Position numbers and translations under genes: made by a program
Origin: Nocardioides sp.
GTDB lineage: Bacteria; Actinomycetota; Actinomycetes; Propionibacteriales; Nocardioidaceae
Reading direction: 5' to 3'
Assembly: GCA_029264225.1 (NCBI GenBank)
Contig: JARICB010000368.1
Coordinates: 1 to 6,823, forward strand
Length of the DNA stretch: 6,823 bases
In this document: in pieces, positions 1 to 5,523 of the stretch
How the letters are laid out: each line of letters starts with the position of its first letter
Position numbering within the stretch: the first letter of the stretch is position 1
The notes under the pieces: model-generated
The model's input: only the letters and a program-made list of their open reading frames with translations
Told to the model about the DNA's origin: nothing
Database searches by the model: none

Positions 1-1170
1 CCACATGAACCAGGCGAGCACTCCGGTCACCCGTAGCTTGCCCACCATGGCAACGGCGCGGAAGCGACTGATGATCGCCATCGAACCCTTGTCGTAGTAC
101 CTGAACGGATCCTGCGGCGCCTTCTCCTCGAGCCGGTTGCGGATCTCCTTCGCGGCGTACTTGGCGCCCTGGATCGCCACCTGCGCGACCCCCGGAAGGT
201 TGTCGAGGGAGATCATGTCGCCCACCACGAAGACTTCGGGGTGGCCCGGCAGGGTGAGGTCGGGGTTGACGCCGATCCGGCCGGCCCGATCCAGCGGGGC
301 GCCCGACTGCTCGGCCAGCAGGCGTCCCAGCGGACTGGCCTGTACGCCGGCCGCCCAGATCTTGGTGACCGTGGCGATCCGCTCAACGCGGCCGTCCTTG
401 TACTTGACCTCGATACCTCGCTCATCGACGTCGGTCACCATCGCGCCGAGCATGACCTCGACTCCGAGCTTCTCGAGTTCGGTCTTGGTCCAGGTGCCCA
501 GCTTCGCGCCGAACGGCGGTAGCACCTGGCCCGCGGCGTCGACCAGGATCACCCTCGCCGTGCGGGTATTGATGGCCCGGAAGTCGCGCTTGAGCGTGCG
601 GTGCGCGAGTTCTGCGATCTGGCCGGCCATCTCGACACCCGTCGGGCCGGCCCCGACCACCACGAAGGTCAGAAGGTGATCGACGTCGTCGCCACGGTTG
701 GCGCCGAGTTCGGCCATCTCGAAGGCGCCGAAGATCCGTCCGCGCAGCTCGAGCGCATCGTCGATACTCTTCATCCCGGGAGCGAACTCGGAGAAATGGT
801 CGTTGCCGAAGTAGGACTGGGTGGCCCCAGCGGCCACGACGAGCGAGTCATAGGACGAGACCGTCTCGCGCCCCAGCACCTGGCTGGTGACGGTGCGAGC
901 CTCGAGATCGATGTCGGTCACCTCGCCCAGAAGAACCTGCGCGTTGTCCTGACTGCTGAGCACCTCGCGGGTCGGGGGAGCGATCTCACCTTCGCTGAGG
1001 ATCCCGGTCGCTACCTGATAAAGCAGGGGCTGGAAGAGGTGATGGGTGGTCTTGGCCAGCATCGTGACGTTGACCGGAGCGCGGCGCAGCGCCTTCGTGC
1101 CGAAGAGACCACCGAACCCGGAACCGATCACCACCACTTGGTGACGATCGTCTGTCTGGAGCGTCGACAT
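1..1170 (-). CDS. ndh: Type II NADH dehydrogenase (NDH-2), C-terminus cut by window edge
   Basis: Membrane-associated FAD enzyme that oxidises NADH and reduces menaquinone without pumping protons. The 390 visible residues contain an N-terminal FAD-binding Rossmann motif (VVVIGSGFGG, about residues 12-21), the NDH-2 segment LFQPLLYQVATG (45-56), a second nucleotide-binding motif for NADH (VVGAGPTGVE, 171-180), the second FAD motif VFVVGDM (313-319), and the quinone-site segment AQVAIQGAKYAA (329-340). Family members run to about 450-470 residues, so roughly 60-80 C-terminal residues, including the amphipathic membrane anchor, lie outside the window. The ATG at 1170 is preceded by a strong Shine-Dalgarno sequence, GAGAGGAA (1183-1176), and the protein begins just ahead of the FAD motif as usual. 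The gene is divergent from the HATPase operon. The only promoter hint is a TACTAT box at 1305-1300 without a good -35, so I do not assign one. Family assignment is very secure. Confidence 0.94.
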   Translation of the reverse strand, partial: MSTLQTDDRHQVVVIGSGFGGLFGTKALRRAPVNVTMLAKTTHHLFQPLLYQVATGILSEGEIAPPTREVLSSQDNAQVLLGEVTDIDLEARTVTSQVLGRETVSSYDSLVVAAGATQSYFGNDHFSEFAPGMKSIDDALELRGRIFGAFEMAELGANRGDDVDHLLTFVVVGAGPTGVEMAGQIAELAHRTLKRDFRAINTRTARVILVDAAGQVLPPFGAKLGTWTKTELEKLGVEVMLGAMVTDVDERGIEVKYKDGRVERIATVTKIWAAGVQASPLGRLLAEQSGAPLDRAGRIGVNPDLTLPGHPEVFVVGDMISLDNLPGVAQVAIQGAKYAAKEIRNRLEEKAPQDPFRYYDKGSMAIISRFRAVAMVGKLRVTGVLAWFMW

Positions 1171-1321
1171 GGTCATTCCTCTCGCTGGAGCGTTGAGGGA
1201 GCGCATTCGGTCAAACCTTCTCCCACCGCTATTGTCCCGCGTGACCGCTCCCGGAGGCCAACTCGCAGCCAGGTCTGGTCCATCACGCCCAAAGCCGCCA
1301 TAGTAAATCCTTGAACAACGC

Positions 1322-1346
1322 GTTTGACGGGTCCCCGCGTGGGTAG
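1322..1346 (+). promoter_or_regulatory. Candidate sigma-B/sigma-F-type promoter for the HATPase-crcB operon
   Basis: GTTT at 1322-1325, a 15-nt spacer, then GGGTAG at 1341-1346. This matches the actinobacterial SigF/SigB promoter pattern GTTT-N14-16-GGGTA recalled from Mycobacterium and Streptomyces. It lies on the strand reading into the GTG start at 1391, with a predicted transcription start near 1353 and a leader of about 40 nt. The rest of the 1171-1390 divergent region holds no ORF I believe, an 8-bp palindrome AACGCGTT at 1318-1325 that overlaps the -35 box, and no clear housekeeping promoter. Confidence 0.5.
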
Positions 1347-1390
1347 GTGGCCCGTGCTGGATCGCCATCACCCTGCCTCGAGAGAGACCA

Positions 1391-2323
1391 GTGCCCCTCA
1401 ACAAAGCCCCGCTGACGCTGTCGCAGAACCCGCGCGCCGCATCCGACGCGCGGAGTTGGGTTGCGCGGATTTGTCGTGACCTGGGGCGCGACGACTTGAT
1501 CGAGAGCGCCCAGACCGGCACCTCTGAACTGGTCGCCAACGCCATTCTGCACGGGCGGGCGCCGATCTCCGTGCGCATGCGAGGAACGGTCACCCACCCT
1601 CGGATCGAGGTTCGTGACGGCTCACCGAAGGCGCCGACGGCTCCACCGCACGCCGCTGATCCGGAAGACTTCCTGGCCACCTTCGGTCGTGGCCTGACAC
1701 TCGTCGCCATGTCGGCGATCGCCTGGGGTGCCTCCATGGAGCCCAACGGCAAGGTCGTCTGGTTCGAACCCACCTCCATCCTGGGCGATCAGGAGCCCCC
1801 CGAGCCGGTCTTCGACAGCGTCGTGGCAACCCATGAGGAGCCTTACAGCGAACGTGCGGTCGAGGTCACGCTGCTCGGACTGGACGTGAACCTGGCCAAG
1901 AGCCTCAGCCAGCAGTACGCCGAACTCCACCGCGAACTGCGGTTGTTGGCCGTCTCACACCAAGAGCAGTACCCGCTCGCGGCCAACCTCTCGGCCATGT
2001 TCGCCAGCTACGAACGACAATTGCCGCGGGACGCCACTCTGGCCATCCAGCGCGCCCTCCGCGCCGGCGAGTCGTTCATCGACCTGACGGTCACGGTCGA
2101 GCCGGAAGCCTCCGAGATCCTCACCACCATGCTGGAGATGTTCGACCTGGCCGACGCCTTCTGCAAGGCCGAGCGGCTGCTGTCGATCCAGCGCACTCCC
2201 GCCCAGCGCGAATTCCATATCTGGTACCTCGCCGAACTCATCCGCCAGATCGCCGGGGAAGCGCCCACGCCGTTCGCCCAGTTCGACCCTGCCGAGCCAC
2301 TGGGCAACCAGCAAGTCTCTTGA
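1391..2323 (+). CDS. RsbW-like HATPase regulator with unknown C-terminal region
   Basis: A 310-residue protein whose first ~130 residues form a GHKL/HATPase_c_2 domain of the anti-sigma-factor kinase type (RsbW/SpoIIAB). The N-box is SELVANAILHG (45-55, E46 and N50), the G1 box is VRDGSP (74-79, D76) and the G2 box is FGRGLTLV (98-105). Such proteins bind ATP, phosphorylate STAS anti-anti-sigma proteins and/or sequester a sigma factor in the cytoplasm. Residues ~155-295 are mainly helical and charged, and I recognise no domain there; typical RsbW proteins are only ~140-160 residues and lack this part. The GTG start follows a purine-rich GAGAGAGA stretch, and the HATPase domain begins close behind it. 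The stop overlaps the TTG start of the first crcB (TTGA), so the genes are very probably co-transcribed. No sigma factor, STAS protein or PP2C phosphatase partner is visible in the window. The HATPase fold is secure; the exact role (anti-sigma factor or another kinase) is inference. Confidence 0.85.
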   Translation: MPLNKAPLTLSQNPRAASDARSWVARICRDLGRDDLIESAQTGTSELVANAILHGRAPISVRMRGTVTHPRIEVRDGSPKAPTAPPHAADPEDFLATFGRGLTLVAMSAIAWGASMEPNGKVVWFEPTSILGDQEPPEPVFDSVVATHEEPYSERAVEVTLLGLDVNLAKSLSQQYAELHRELRLLAVSHQEQYPLAANLSAMFASYERQLPRDATLAIQRALRAGESFIDLTVTVEPEASEILTTMLEMFDLADAFCKAERLLSIQRTPAQREFHIWYLAELIRQIAGEAPTPFAQFDPAEPLGNQQVS

Positions 2324-2715
2324 GCCGGTCGCTGCGACCCGGCGACCTGCTGCTCGTCTCGCTCGGCGCCGCCGCCGGCGCCCTTGCGCGCTGGGGTCTC
2401 GGGGTGCTCGTGCCTGACGGTGCTGGCTTTCCGTGGACCACGTTGACCATCAACGTCGTCGGCGCTTTCGCCCTCGCCCTGCTGCCCCTGATCATCAGGC
2501 AGGAACACCCGGTCACTCTCCTGCTCGGACCAGGCCTGCTCGGTGGCTTCACCACCGTGTCGACCTACACCGAGCAGGTACGGGCTCTGGCCGCCGGCGG
2601 GGAGTTCCTCATCGCCGGGCTCTACGTCGCAGTGACGCTGGTCGCCGGGGTCGCAGCCGCTCAGCTCGGCTGGCACCTCTCCCGACTCCCTGAGCCGATG
2701 GACGCCCTGACATGA
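2320..2715 (+). CDS. crcB: Fluoride channel subunit, Fluc/CrcB family (first of pair)
   Basis: A 131-residue, four-helix membrane protein of the Fluc/CrcB family, which lets cytoplasmic fluoride leave the cell through a dual-pore dimer. Family landmarks: GAAAGALARW in TM1 (16-25, R24), TLTINVVGAF in TM2 (41-50, pore Asn N45), and the broken TM3 segment GGFTTVSTY (75-83). TM4 carries Y102 (GLYVAVTL). The usual TTFSTF signature is altered to TTVSTY, so both Phe-box positions (V80 and Y83) are substituted. Positive residues outside the helices sit mainly at the N-terminus, the TM2-TM3 loop and the C-terminus (R4, R6, R60, R122), predicting N-in topology. The TTG start overlaps the preceding stop by 4 nt and has no strong ribosome site, which suggests translational coupling. 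The next in-frame start-type codon falls inside TM1. It pairs with the following gene, which overlaps by ATGA. No fluoride riboswitch is seen upstream. Confidence 0.9.
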   Translation: MSRSLRPGDLLLVSLGAAAGALARWGLGVLVPDGAGFPWTTLTINVVGAFALALLPLIIRQEHPVTLLLGPGLLGGFTTVSTYTEQVRALAAGGEFLIAGLYVAVTLVAGVAAAQLGWHLSRLPEPMDALT

Positions 2716-3047
2716 GTGCACTGCTCGTCGTCCTCGGAGCAGCCCTGGGCGCCCCTCTGCGCTATGCCCTGGCGCACGCCCTGGATGGGCGCTGGCCCAC
2801 CGGCACTCTGCTGGCCAACGTTCTCGGGTCTGCTCTTGTCGGCTGTTGCGCCGCACTGGCACTCTCCGGACGGGCCTGGGCACTGGTTGCGATCGGCTTC
2901 TGCGGCGCACTGACGTCGTTCTCCTCCCTGGCCGTGCAGGCCGTGGAGCGCGGACCCCGCCTCGGGGCGACGTACGCCCTCGCGAGCCTCGCACTGAGCC
3001 TGCTTGCAGTGAGCCTCGGGTTCGCCGTCGGCTCCGCGGTGGGCTGA
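2712..3047 (+). CDS. crcB: Fluoride channel subunit, Fluc/CrcB family (second of pair)
   Basis: A 111-residue second Fluc/CrcB subunit, clearly divergent from its upstream neighbour. Landmarks: GAALGAPLRYAL (9-20, R17) in TM1, GTLLANVLGSALVG (31-44, N36) in TM2, GFCGALTSFSSL (62-73) for the broken TM3, and Y88 in TM4. Here the first Phe-box position is kept (F70) and the second is Leu (L73), complementary to the V/Y of the first subunit. Loop positive charges are mostly in TM1-2 and TM3-4 (R27, R80, R83, against R53 in TM2-3), predicting N-out topology, opposite to its partner. This is what obligate heterodimeric Fluc pairs need. The ATG start overlaps the previous stop as ATGA, and no separate Shine-Dalgarno is obvious. 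The gene ends 7 nt before the stop of the convergent metallopeptidase gene. Confidence 0.9.
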   Translation: MSALLVVLGAALGAPLRYALAHALDGRWPTGTLLANVLGSALVGCCAALALSGRAWALVAIGFCGALTSFSSLAVQAVERGPRLGATYALASLALSLLAVSLGFAVGSAVG

Positions 3048-3054
3048 ACCTGCC

Positions 3055-3408
3055 TCAGGCGTAGCCGAGGTCGTGCAGGCGAGCCTCGTCGATCCCGAAG
3101 TGGTGGGCGATCTCGTGGACAACGGTGATGCGCACCTCGTCGGCCAACTCCTGCGGTGATGCGCACAGTTCGAGCAGCGGTTCGCGGAAGAGGGTGATCC
3201 GATCCGGCAGGGCGCCGGCATGGTTGGCTGCCCGCTCGGTCAGCGCCACTCCGTCGTAGACGCCGAGTAGGTCCGGATCGTCGGCCGGGGCGTGCTGCTC
3301 GACCAGCAGCACCACGTTGTGCACCAGTCGGGCGATTTCGGCCGGCAGCTCATCAAGGGCCGCGTCGACCAATGCGTCGAAATCGGCGGGTGAGATATCG
3401 AGCGGCAT
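3055..3408 (-). CDS. Small zincin-type metallopeptidase (PF06262-like, formerly DUF1025)
   Basis: A 117-residue cytoplasmic protein with no signal peptide or membrane segment. It carries the zinc-protease motif HEIAHHFGID at residues 98-107 (ligands H98 and H102, catalytic E99), preceded by the helical segment EVRITVV and, earlier, the strand-turn region LPDRITLFREPLLE (67-80). Order and length match the minimal-zincin family found widely in actinobacteria, whose physiological substrate is unknown. D107 or E108 is a possible third metal ligand; this cannot be settled by eye. The N-terminal MPLDISPADFDALVDAALDE, with an acidic helix and a following LP, is also typical of the family. The ATG at 3408 has only a weak AGG upstream. 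The gene converges on crcB2, and a large inverted repeat lies in its upstream region. Confidence 0.85.
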   Translation of the reverse strand: MPLDISPADFDALVDAALDELPAEIARLVHNVVLLVEQHAPADDPDLLGVYDGVALTERAANHAGALPDRITLFREPLLELCASPQELADEVRITVVHEIAHHFGIDEARLHDLGYA

Positions 3409-3445
3409 GAGGTCAGCCTAGGAGTTCGATCGCAGTCACGTCCCG

Positions 3446-3496
3446 GAGGTTGTGGGTGATAGCAGTCATTGGCTGGCTGCGATCACCCACACCTCG
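3446..3496. repeat. Long imperfect inverted repeat upstream of the metallopeptidase gene
   Basis: The arms at 3446-3465 and 3477-3495 pair over about 19 positions, with one mismatch (A3461 opposite G3481) and one bulged T (around 3450-3451), around an 11-nt loop (3466-3476). The core arm is GTGGGTGAT / ATCACCCAC. It lies between the tRNA-Asp terminator and the metallopeptidase start (3408). It could be a second terminator for the leftward tRNA transcript, a leader structure of the metallopeptidase mRNA, or a dispersed palindromic element. A partial direct repeat is nearby: GATCGCAGTCAC (3428-3439) against GATAGCAGTCAT (3458-3469). Confidence 0.6.
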
Positions 3497-3518
3497 ACAA
3501 GGCTGCTGGTGAAACGCA

Positions 3519-3552
3519 GAATCGGCCCGGAGCTGATGCTCCGAGCCGATTC
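3519..3552 (-). terminator. Intrinsic-type terminator after tRNA-Asp
   Basis: The 15-nt arms 3519-3533 and 3538-3552 enclose a 4-nt loop. The single non-Watson-Crick position (3527/3544) is a G.U pair in leftward RNA but a C.A mismatch in rightward RNA, so the hairpin is built for the minus-strand transcript. It begins 2 nt after the tRNA-Asp CCA end and is followed by a short U-containing tail (CTGCGTTTC). Confidence 0.75.
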
Positions 3553-3554
3553 GA

Positions 3555-3631
3555 TGGCGACCCCGACGGGACTCGAACCCGCGACCTCCGCCGTGACAGG
3601 GCGGCGCGCTAACCAACTGCGCTACGGGGCC
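3555..3631 (-). tRNA. tRNA-Asp (anticodon GTC)
   Basis: A 77-nt cloverleaf including an encoded CCA. The acceptor GGCCCCG pairs with CGGGGTC, the anticodon loop CTGTCAC gives anticodon GTC, and the T arm carries GGTTCGAGTCC. G is the discriminator base. Unlike the other two tRNAs here, the CCA is encoded in the DNA. Confidence 0.97.
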
Positions 3632-3671
3632 AGGATGTGCTGCTGCGCTGCGCTTCAAGAGCAGCGGTGGA

Positions 3672-3702
3672 ACTCTAACCCATGCTCAGCCGCGCCTCAC
3701 AA
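3672..3702 (-). promoter_or_regulatory. Weak candidate promoter for tRNA-Asp
   Basis: On the minus strand TTGTGA (3702-3697) and TAGAGT (3677-3672) are separated by 19 nt, with the -10 box about 41 nt upstream of the tRNA-Asp 5' end. The spacer is long, and tRNA-Asp may simply be co-transcribed with tRNA-Glu from upstream, so this is tentative. The gap 3632-3728 otherwise holds only a 6-bp GC stem (3690-3710 region). Confidence 0.25.
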
Positions 3703-3728
3703 TCGCGGCAGAACACTGCTGCGAACCG

Positions 3729-3801
3729 TACCCCCAACGGGATTCGAACCCGTGCTACCGCCGTGAAAGGGCGACGTCCTAGGCCGCTAGACGATGGGGG
3801 C
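3729..3801 (-). tRNA. tRNA-Glu (anticodon TTC)
   Basis: A 73-nt cloverleaf without an encoded CCA. The acceptor GCCCCCA pairs with TGGGGGT (one G.U at the end), the anticodon loop CTTTCAC gives TTC, the T arm carries GGTTCGAATCC, and the discriminator is A. The following bases read CGG, so the CCA must be added enzymatically. It is co-oriented with tRNA-Asp 97 nt downstream. Confidence 0.97.
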
Positions 3802-3837
3802 CTGCCTGTTCGGAACGTGATCCCGGAGGCGTGGCAC

Positions 3838-3867
3838 AGCATAGGGCTGAGCATCGGCGCCACCCAA
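3838..3867 (-). promoter_or_regulatory. Candidate housekeeping promoter for the tRNA-Glu/tRNA-Asp unit
   Basis: On the minus strand TTGGGT (3867-3862), an 18-nt spacer and TATGCT (3843-3838) fit a sigma-70-type promoter. The predicted transcription start is near 3831, about 30 nt before the mature tRNA-Glu 5' end. Confidence 0.45.
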
Positions 3868-3883
3868 ATGCGGGCCCCCTGGA

Positions 3884-3912
3884 TTGCCTAGCAGGGGGGC
3901 GACTCATGTAGT
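3884..3912 (+). promoter_or_regulatory. Candidate housekeeping promoter for tRNA-Phe
   Basis: TTGCCT (3884-3889), a 17-nt spacer and TGTAGT (3907-3912). An alternative -10, TAGTCT, sits at 3909-3914 with a 19-nt spacer. The predicted start near 3919 leaves only a few nt before the mature 5' end at 3926. The -35 box lies between the arms of a CCCCCT/AGGGGG inverted repeat (3875-3880 and 3893-3898). Confidence 0.45.
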
Positions 3913-3925
3913 CTTCCTCGCGCTT

Positions 3926-3999
3926 GGCCAGGTAGCTCAGTTGGTACGAGCGACCGACTGAAAATCGGTAGGTCGGCGGTTCGACCCCGCCCCTGGCCA
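3926..3999 (+). tRNA. tRNA-Phe (anticodon GAA)
   Basis: A 74-nt cloverleaf without an encoded CCA. The acceptor GGCCAGG pairs perfectly with CCTGGCC, the anticodon stem is ACCGA/TCGGT around loop CTGAAAA (anticodon GAA), the T arm is GGCGG-TTCGACC-CCGCC, and the discriminator is A followed by CAGG. It is transcribed away from tRNA-Glu/tRNA-Asp; in many actinobacteria Glu, Asp and Phe tRNAs sit together. Confidence 0.96.
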
Positions 4000-4006
4000 C
4001 AGGCAC

Positions 4007-4043
4007 ACGAAGCGTCCGGTCACGTCCCGACCGGACGCTTCGT
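4007..4043 (+). terminator. Strong hairpin terminator after tRNA-Phe
   Basis: A perfect 15-bp stem (4007-4021 with 4029-4043) around a 7-nt loop, beginning 8 nt after the tRNA 3' end and followed by TCATTTC. The U tract is poor, as is common in high-GC actinobacteria. The stem is fully Watson-Crick, so it could also work in the opposite direction. Confidence 0.8.
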
Positions 4044-4083
4044 TCATTTCCCCGGCGTTGCCTCGACTGCCAGACTCTGCAGA

Positions 4084-5403
4084 ATGCTCCCCCGCTTCGA
4101 GGCCGTACGTCGACTGCGCCCGGTGTCGCTGTTGGCCACGGGAGCCGAAGCCGACTACGAGCCCGGCAGCGTGCACCCCTGCCCGCAGCCCGCGCCCTCG
4201 ATCGCGGTCGTGGTGGACCTCGAATCGGGTCACCGGGCCACGGCTGCCCTGCACCTGGCGGGGATGCGGCTGGCGATGAGCCTTGCCGATGGCCACATCA
4301 GCCTCCAGGTCCCCCACGCTCACGGCACCCGGCGGCTGCGGAGTCGCAGACACGGTCGTGTGGAGGCTCCACCGACACGAGCGGCGATCACCCTCACCGG
4401 CACCCACCTGACGGCCCTGAGCGAGGAGGAGGGGCGCTGGGTGGCCCGCGCACGCTTCGACCTGAGCGACGTCATCGACACCAGGGATCCTGCGGTGCTG
4501 GCCACGCTCCAGATCGAAGGCCACGGGCAGCGGGTGCAGGCCGGCCCGTTCGGACAACTCGGCCTGCGTGACCTCCGCCTGGTCACCGAACGGGACGGGA
4601 CTCCCGTGCGCGACGGCGCACGCGTGCTGCTGAGCGCCACCTCGGCCGGACCCGGCTTCTTCGACACCGCCCACACCTCCGTCTGGGCCCTGGATCCGGA
4701 GTTGCTCGAGATGGAGCACCTCAGTGACATCTTCTTCCACCGACCCGACAAGTCGGGGGTCTACGGCGACCACGCCACCCACATCGTGCGTGAGAGCAAC
4801 TCGTGGTTGGTGGCGACCAGCACCTGGGGTGACTTCGCCCAATCAGACGCGTTGCGCTCCGTGCGCGTCACCCTCGCTCACACCGACGCAGACCTGCTGC
4901 GTGGCGCGCACGTGTTGGGCACGACCGAGCTGCCGCTGCCGACGGACGGCTTCACCTCGGTCGGCGTCTGGGACCCGCATCTGGTCCACACCGGCGAGGA
5001 GTGGCTGGTCGGCTACGTGAGCGCTCGCAAGTTCTTCCGGTTCCACCCCGTCCTGGCGGCCGGGCCGTCGCTGAAGCGACTCGAGCTGCGTGGAGCCGCC
5101 ACGGATCGTCGGGCCACCGAGGGCACCACCGTCCTCCGCGTCGACAACGAGTGGCGGGTGCTGGCCAGCGACGGGCGCGGCGGCCACCGCGGACAGCGCT
5201 CGCGCTTCCCGGTCTTCGACCTGACCCTGAACGAGGTAGGGCAGCTCGATGCGGCGTACCCCACCAACCTGCCGTGGCCAACGCTCCTACGCACCGCCGA
5301 CGGATGGCTGATGATCGCCTTCAACGGCCGGCCAGCGACGGGTCCACTGGTCGGCTACGGCACGCACGGCGACGTCGTCATCATGCGTTCAACGATCCGC
5401 TGA
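4084..5403 (+). CDS. Uncharacterised protein with beta-propeller-like repeats
   Basis: A 439-residue protein I do not recognise by name. Residues ~35-170 are strand-rich. From ~178 on there is a repeating pattern of a polar start, a hydrophobic pair, 6-7 residues, then W-hydrophobic-hydrophobic: DHATHIVRESNSWLVAT (229-245), WDPHLVHTGEEWLVGY (296-311), GTTVLRVDNEWRVLAS (347-362) and WPTLLRTADGWLMIAF (398-413). A likely first copy lies near RVLLSATSAG (180-189). Four or five such units suggest a five-bladed beta-propeller like the GH32/43/68/130 folds. The DPH in the second clear unit recalls those families, but I cannot assign a catalytic triad, so enzyme activity is unproven. There is no signal peptide or membrane segment, implying a cytoplasmic location. 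The ATG at 4084 has no clear Shine-Dalgarno and lies 40 nt past the tRNA-Phe terminator; a leaderless transcript or a later in-frame GTG (residue 14 or 30) is possible. The reading frame itself is convincing. Confidence 0.75.
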   Translation: MLPRFEAVRRLRPVSLLATGAEADYEPGSVHPCPQPAPSIAVVVDLESGHRATAALHLAGMRLAMSLADGHISLQVPHAHGTRRLRSRRHGRVEAPPTRAAITLTGTHLTALSEEEGRWVARARFDLSDVIDTRDPAVLATLQIEGHGQRVQAGPFGQLGLRDLRLVTERDGTPVRDGARVLLSATSAGPGFFDTAHTSVWALDPELLEMEHLSDIFFHRPDKSGVYGDHATHIVRESNSWLVATSTWGDFAQSDALRSVRVTLAHTDADLLRGAHVLGTTELPLPTDGFTSVGVWDPHLVHTGEEWLVGYVSARKFFRFHPVLAAGPSLKRLELRGAATDRRATEGTTVLRVDNEWRVLASDGRGGHRGQRSRFPVFDLTLNEVGQLDAAYPTNLPWPTLLRTADGWLMIAFNGRPATGPLVGYGTHGDVVIMRSTIR

Positions 5404-5441
5404 CCGGGCCCCTGTTGCGGATGAGCGAGAGGTGCCCGGTC
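5402..5441 (+). terminator. Possible hairpin terminator at the end of the propeller gene
   Basis: GACCGGGC (5402-5409) pairs perfectly with GCCCGGTC (5434-5441), extended inward by three more pairs (5411-5413 with 5430-5432) after one mismatch, leaving a 16-nt loop. The stem overlaps the TGA stop. A second GC-rich imperfect repeat, GGTGGGT/ACCCACC (5442-5448 and 5474-5480), follows. Together they fill the 120-nt gap between this gene and the convergent DUF3073 gene. There is no U tract. Confidence 0.4.
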
Positions 5442-5523
5442 GGTGGGTTGAGGGCGCGCTTGCAGGCCGACCGACCCACCTGCCAAGACCGCAGTCAGCG
5501 TGGGACGGCTTCAGTGCCCTGTG

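Noticed and set aside
601..1314. Plus-strand open frame of 237 codons
   Set aside because: Antisense to the NDH-2 gene, whose frame carries all family motifs; no motif in the antisense product.
1311..1330. Rex-type redox operator between ndh and the HATPase gene
   Set aside because: The segment around AACGCGTT superficially recalls actinobacterial Rex sites, but the outer TTGTGA/TCACAA half-sites are not symmetric.
1347..1390. Fluoride (crcB) riboswitch in the operon leader
   Set aside because: The predicted leader is only about 40 nt and I cannot find the pseudoknot-forming elements; the crcB genes themselves have no untranslated space.
2008..2994. Long minus-strand open frame of 328 codons
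   Set aside because: It runs antisense across three well-supported plus-strand genes; its product is low-complexity Arg/Gly/Ser/Pro-rich, as expected from high-GC shadow frames.
3409..4083. Integrated element or att site at the tRNA locus
   Set aside because: No integrase, no repeat of a tRNA 3' end, and no change in composition are visible in the window.
3937..4842. Minus-strand open frame of 301 codons
   Set aside because: It overlaps tRNA-Phe, its terminator and the propeller gene; the composition is that of a shadow frame. The propeller frame shows coherent repeats, so I kept that one.
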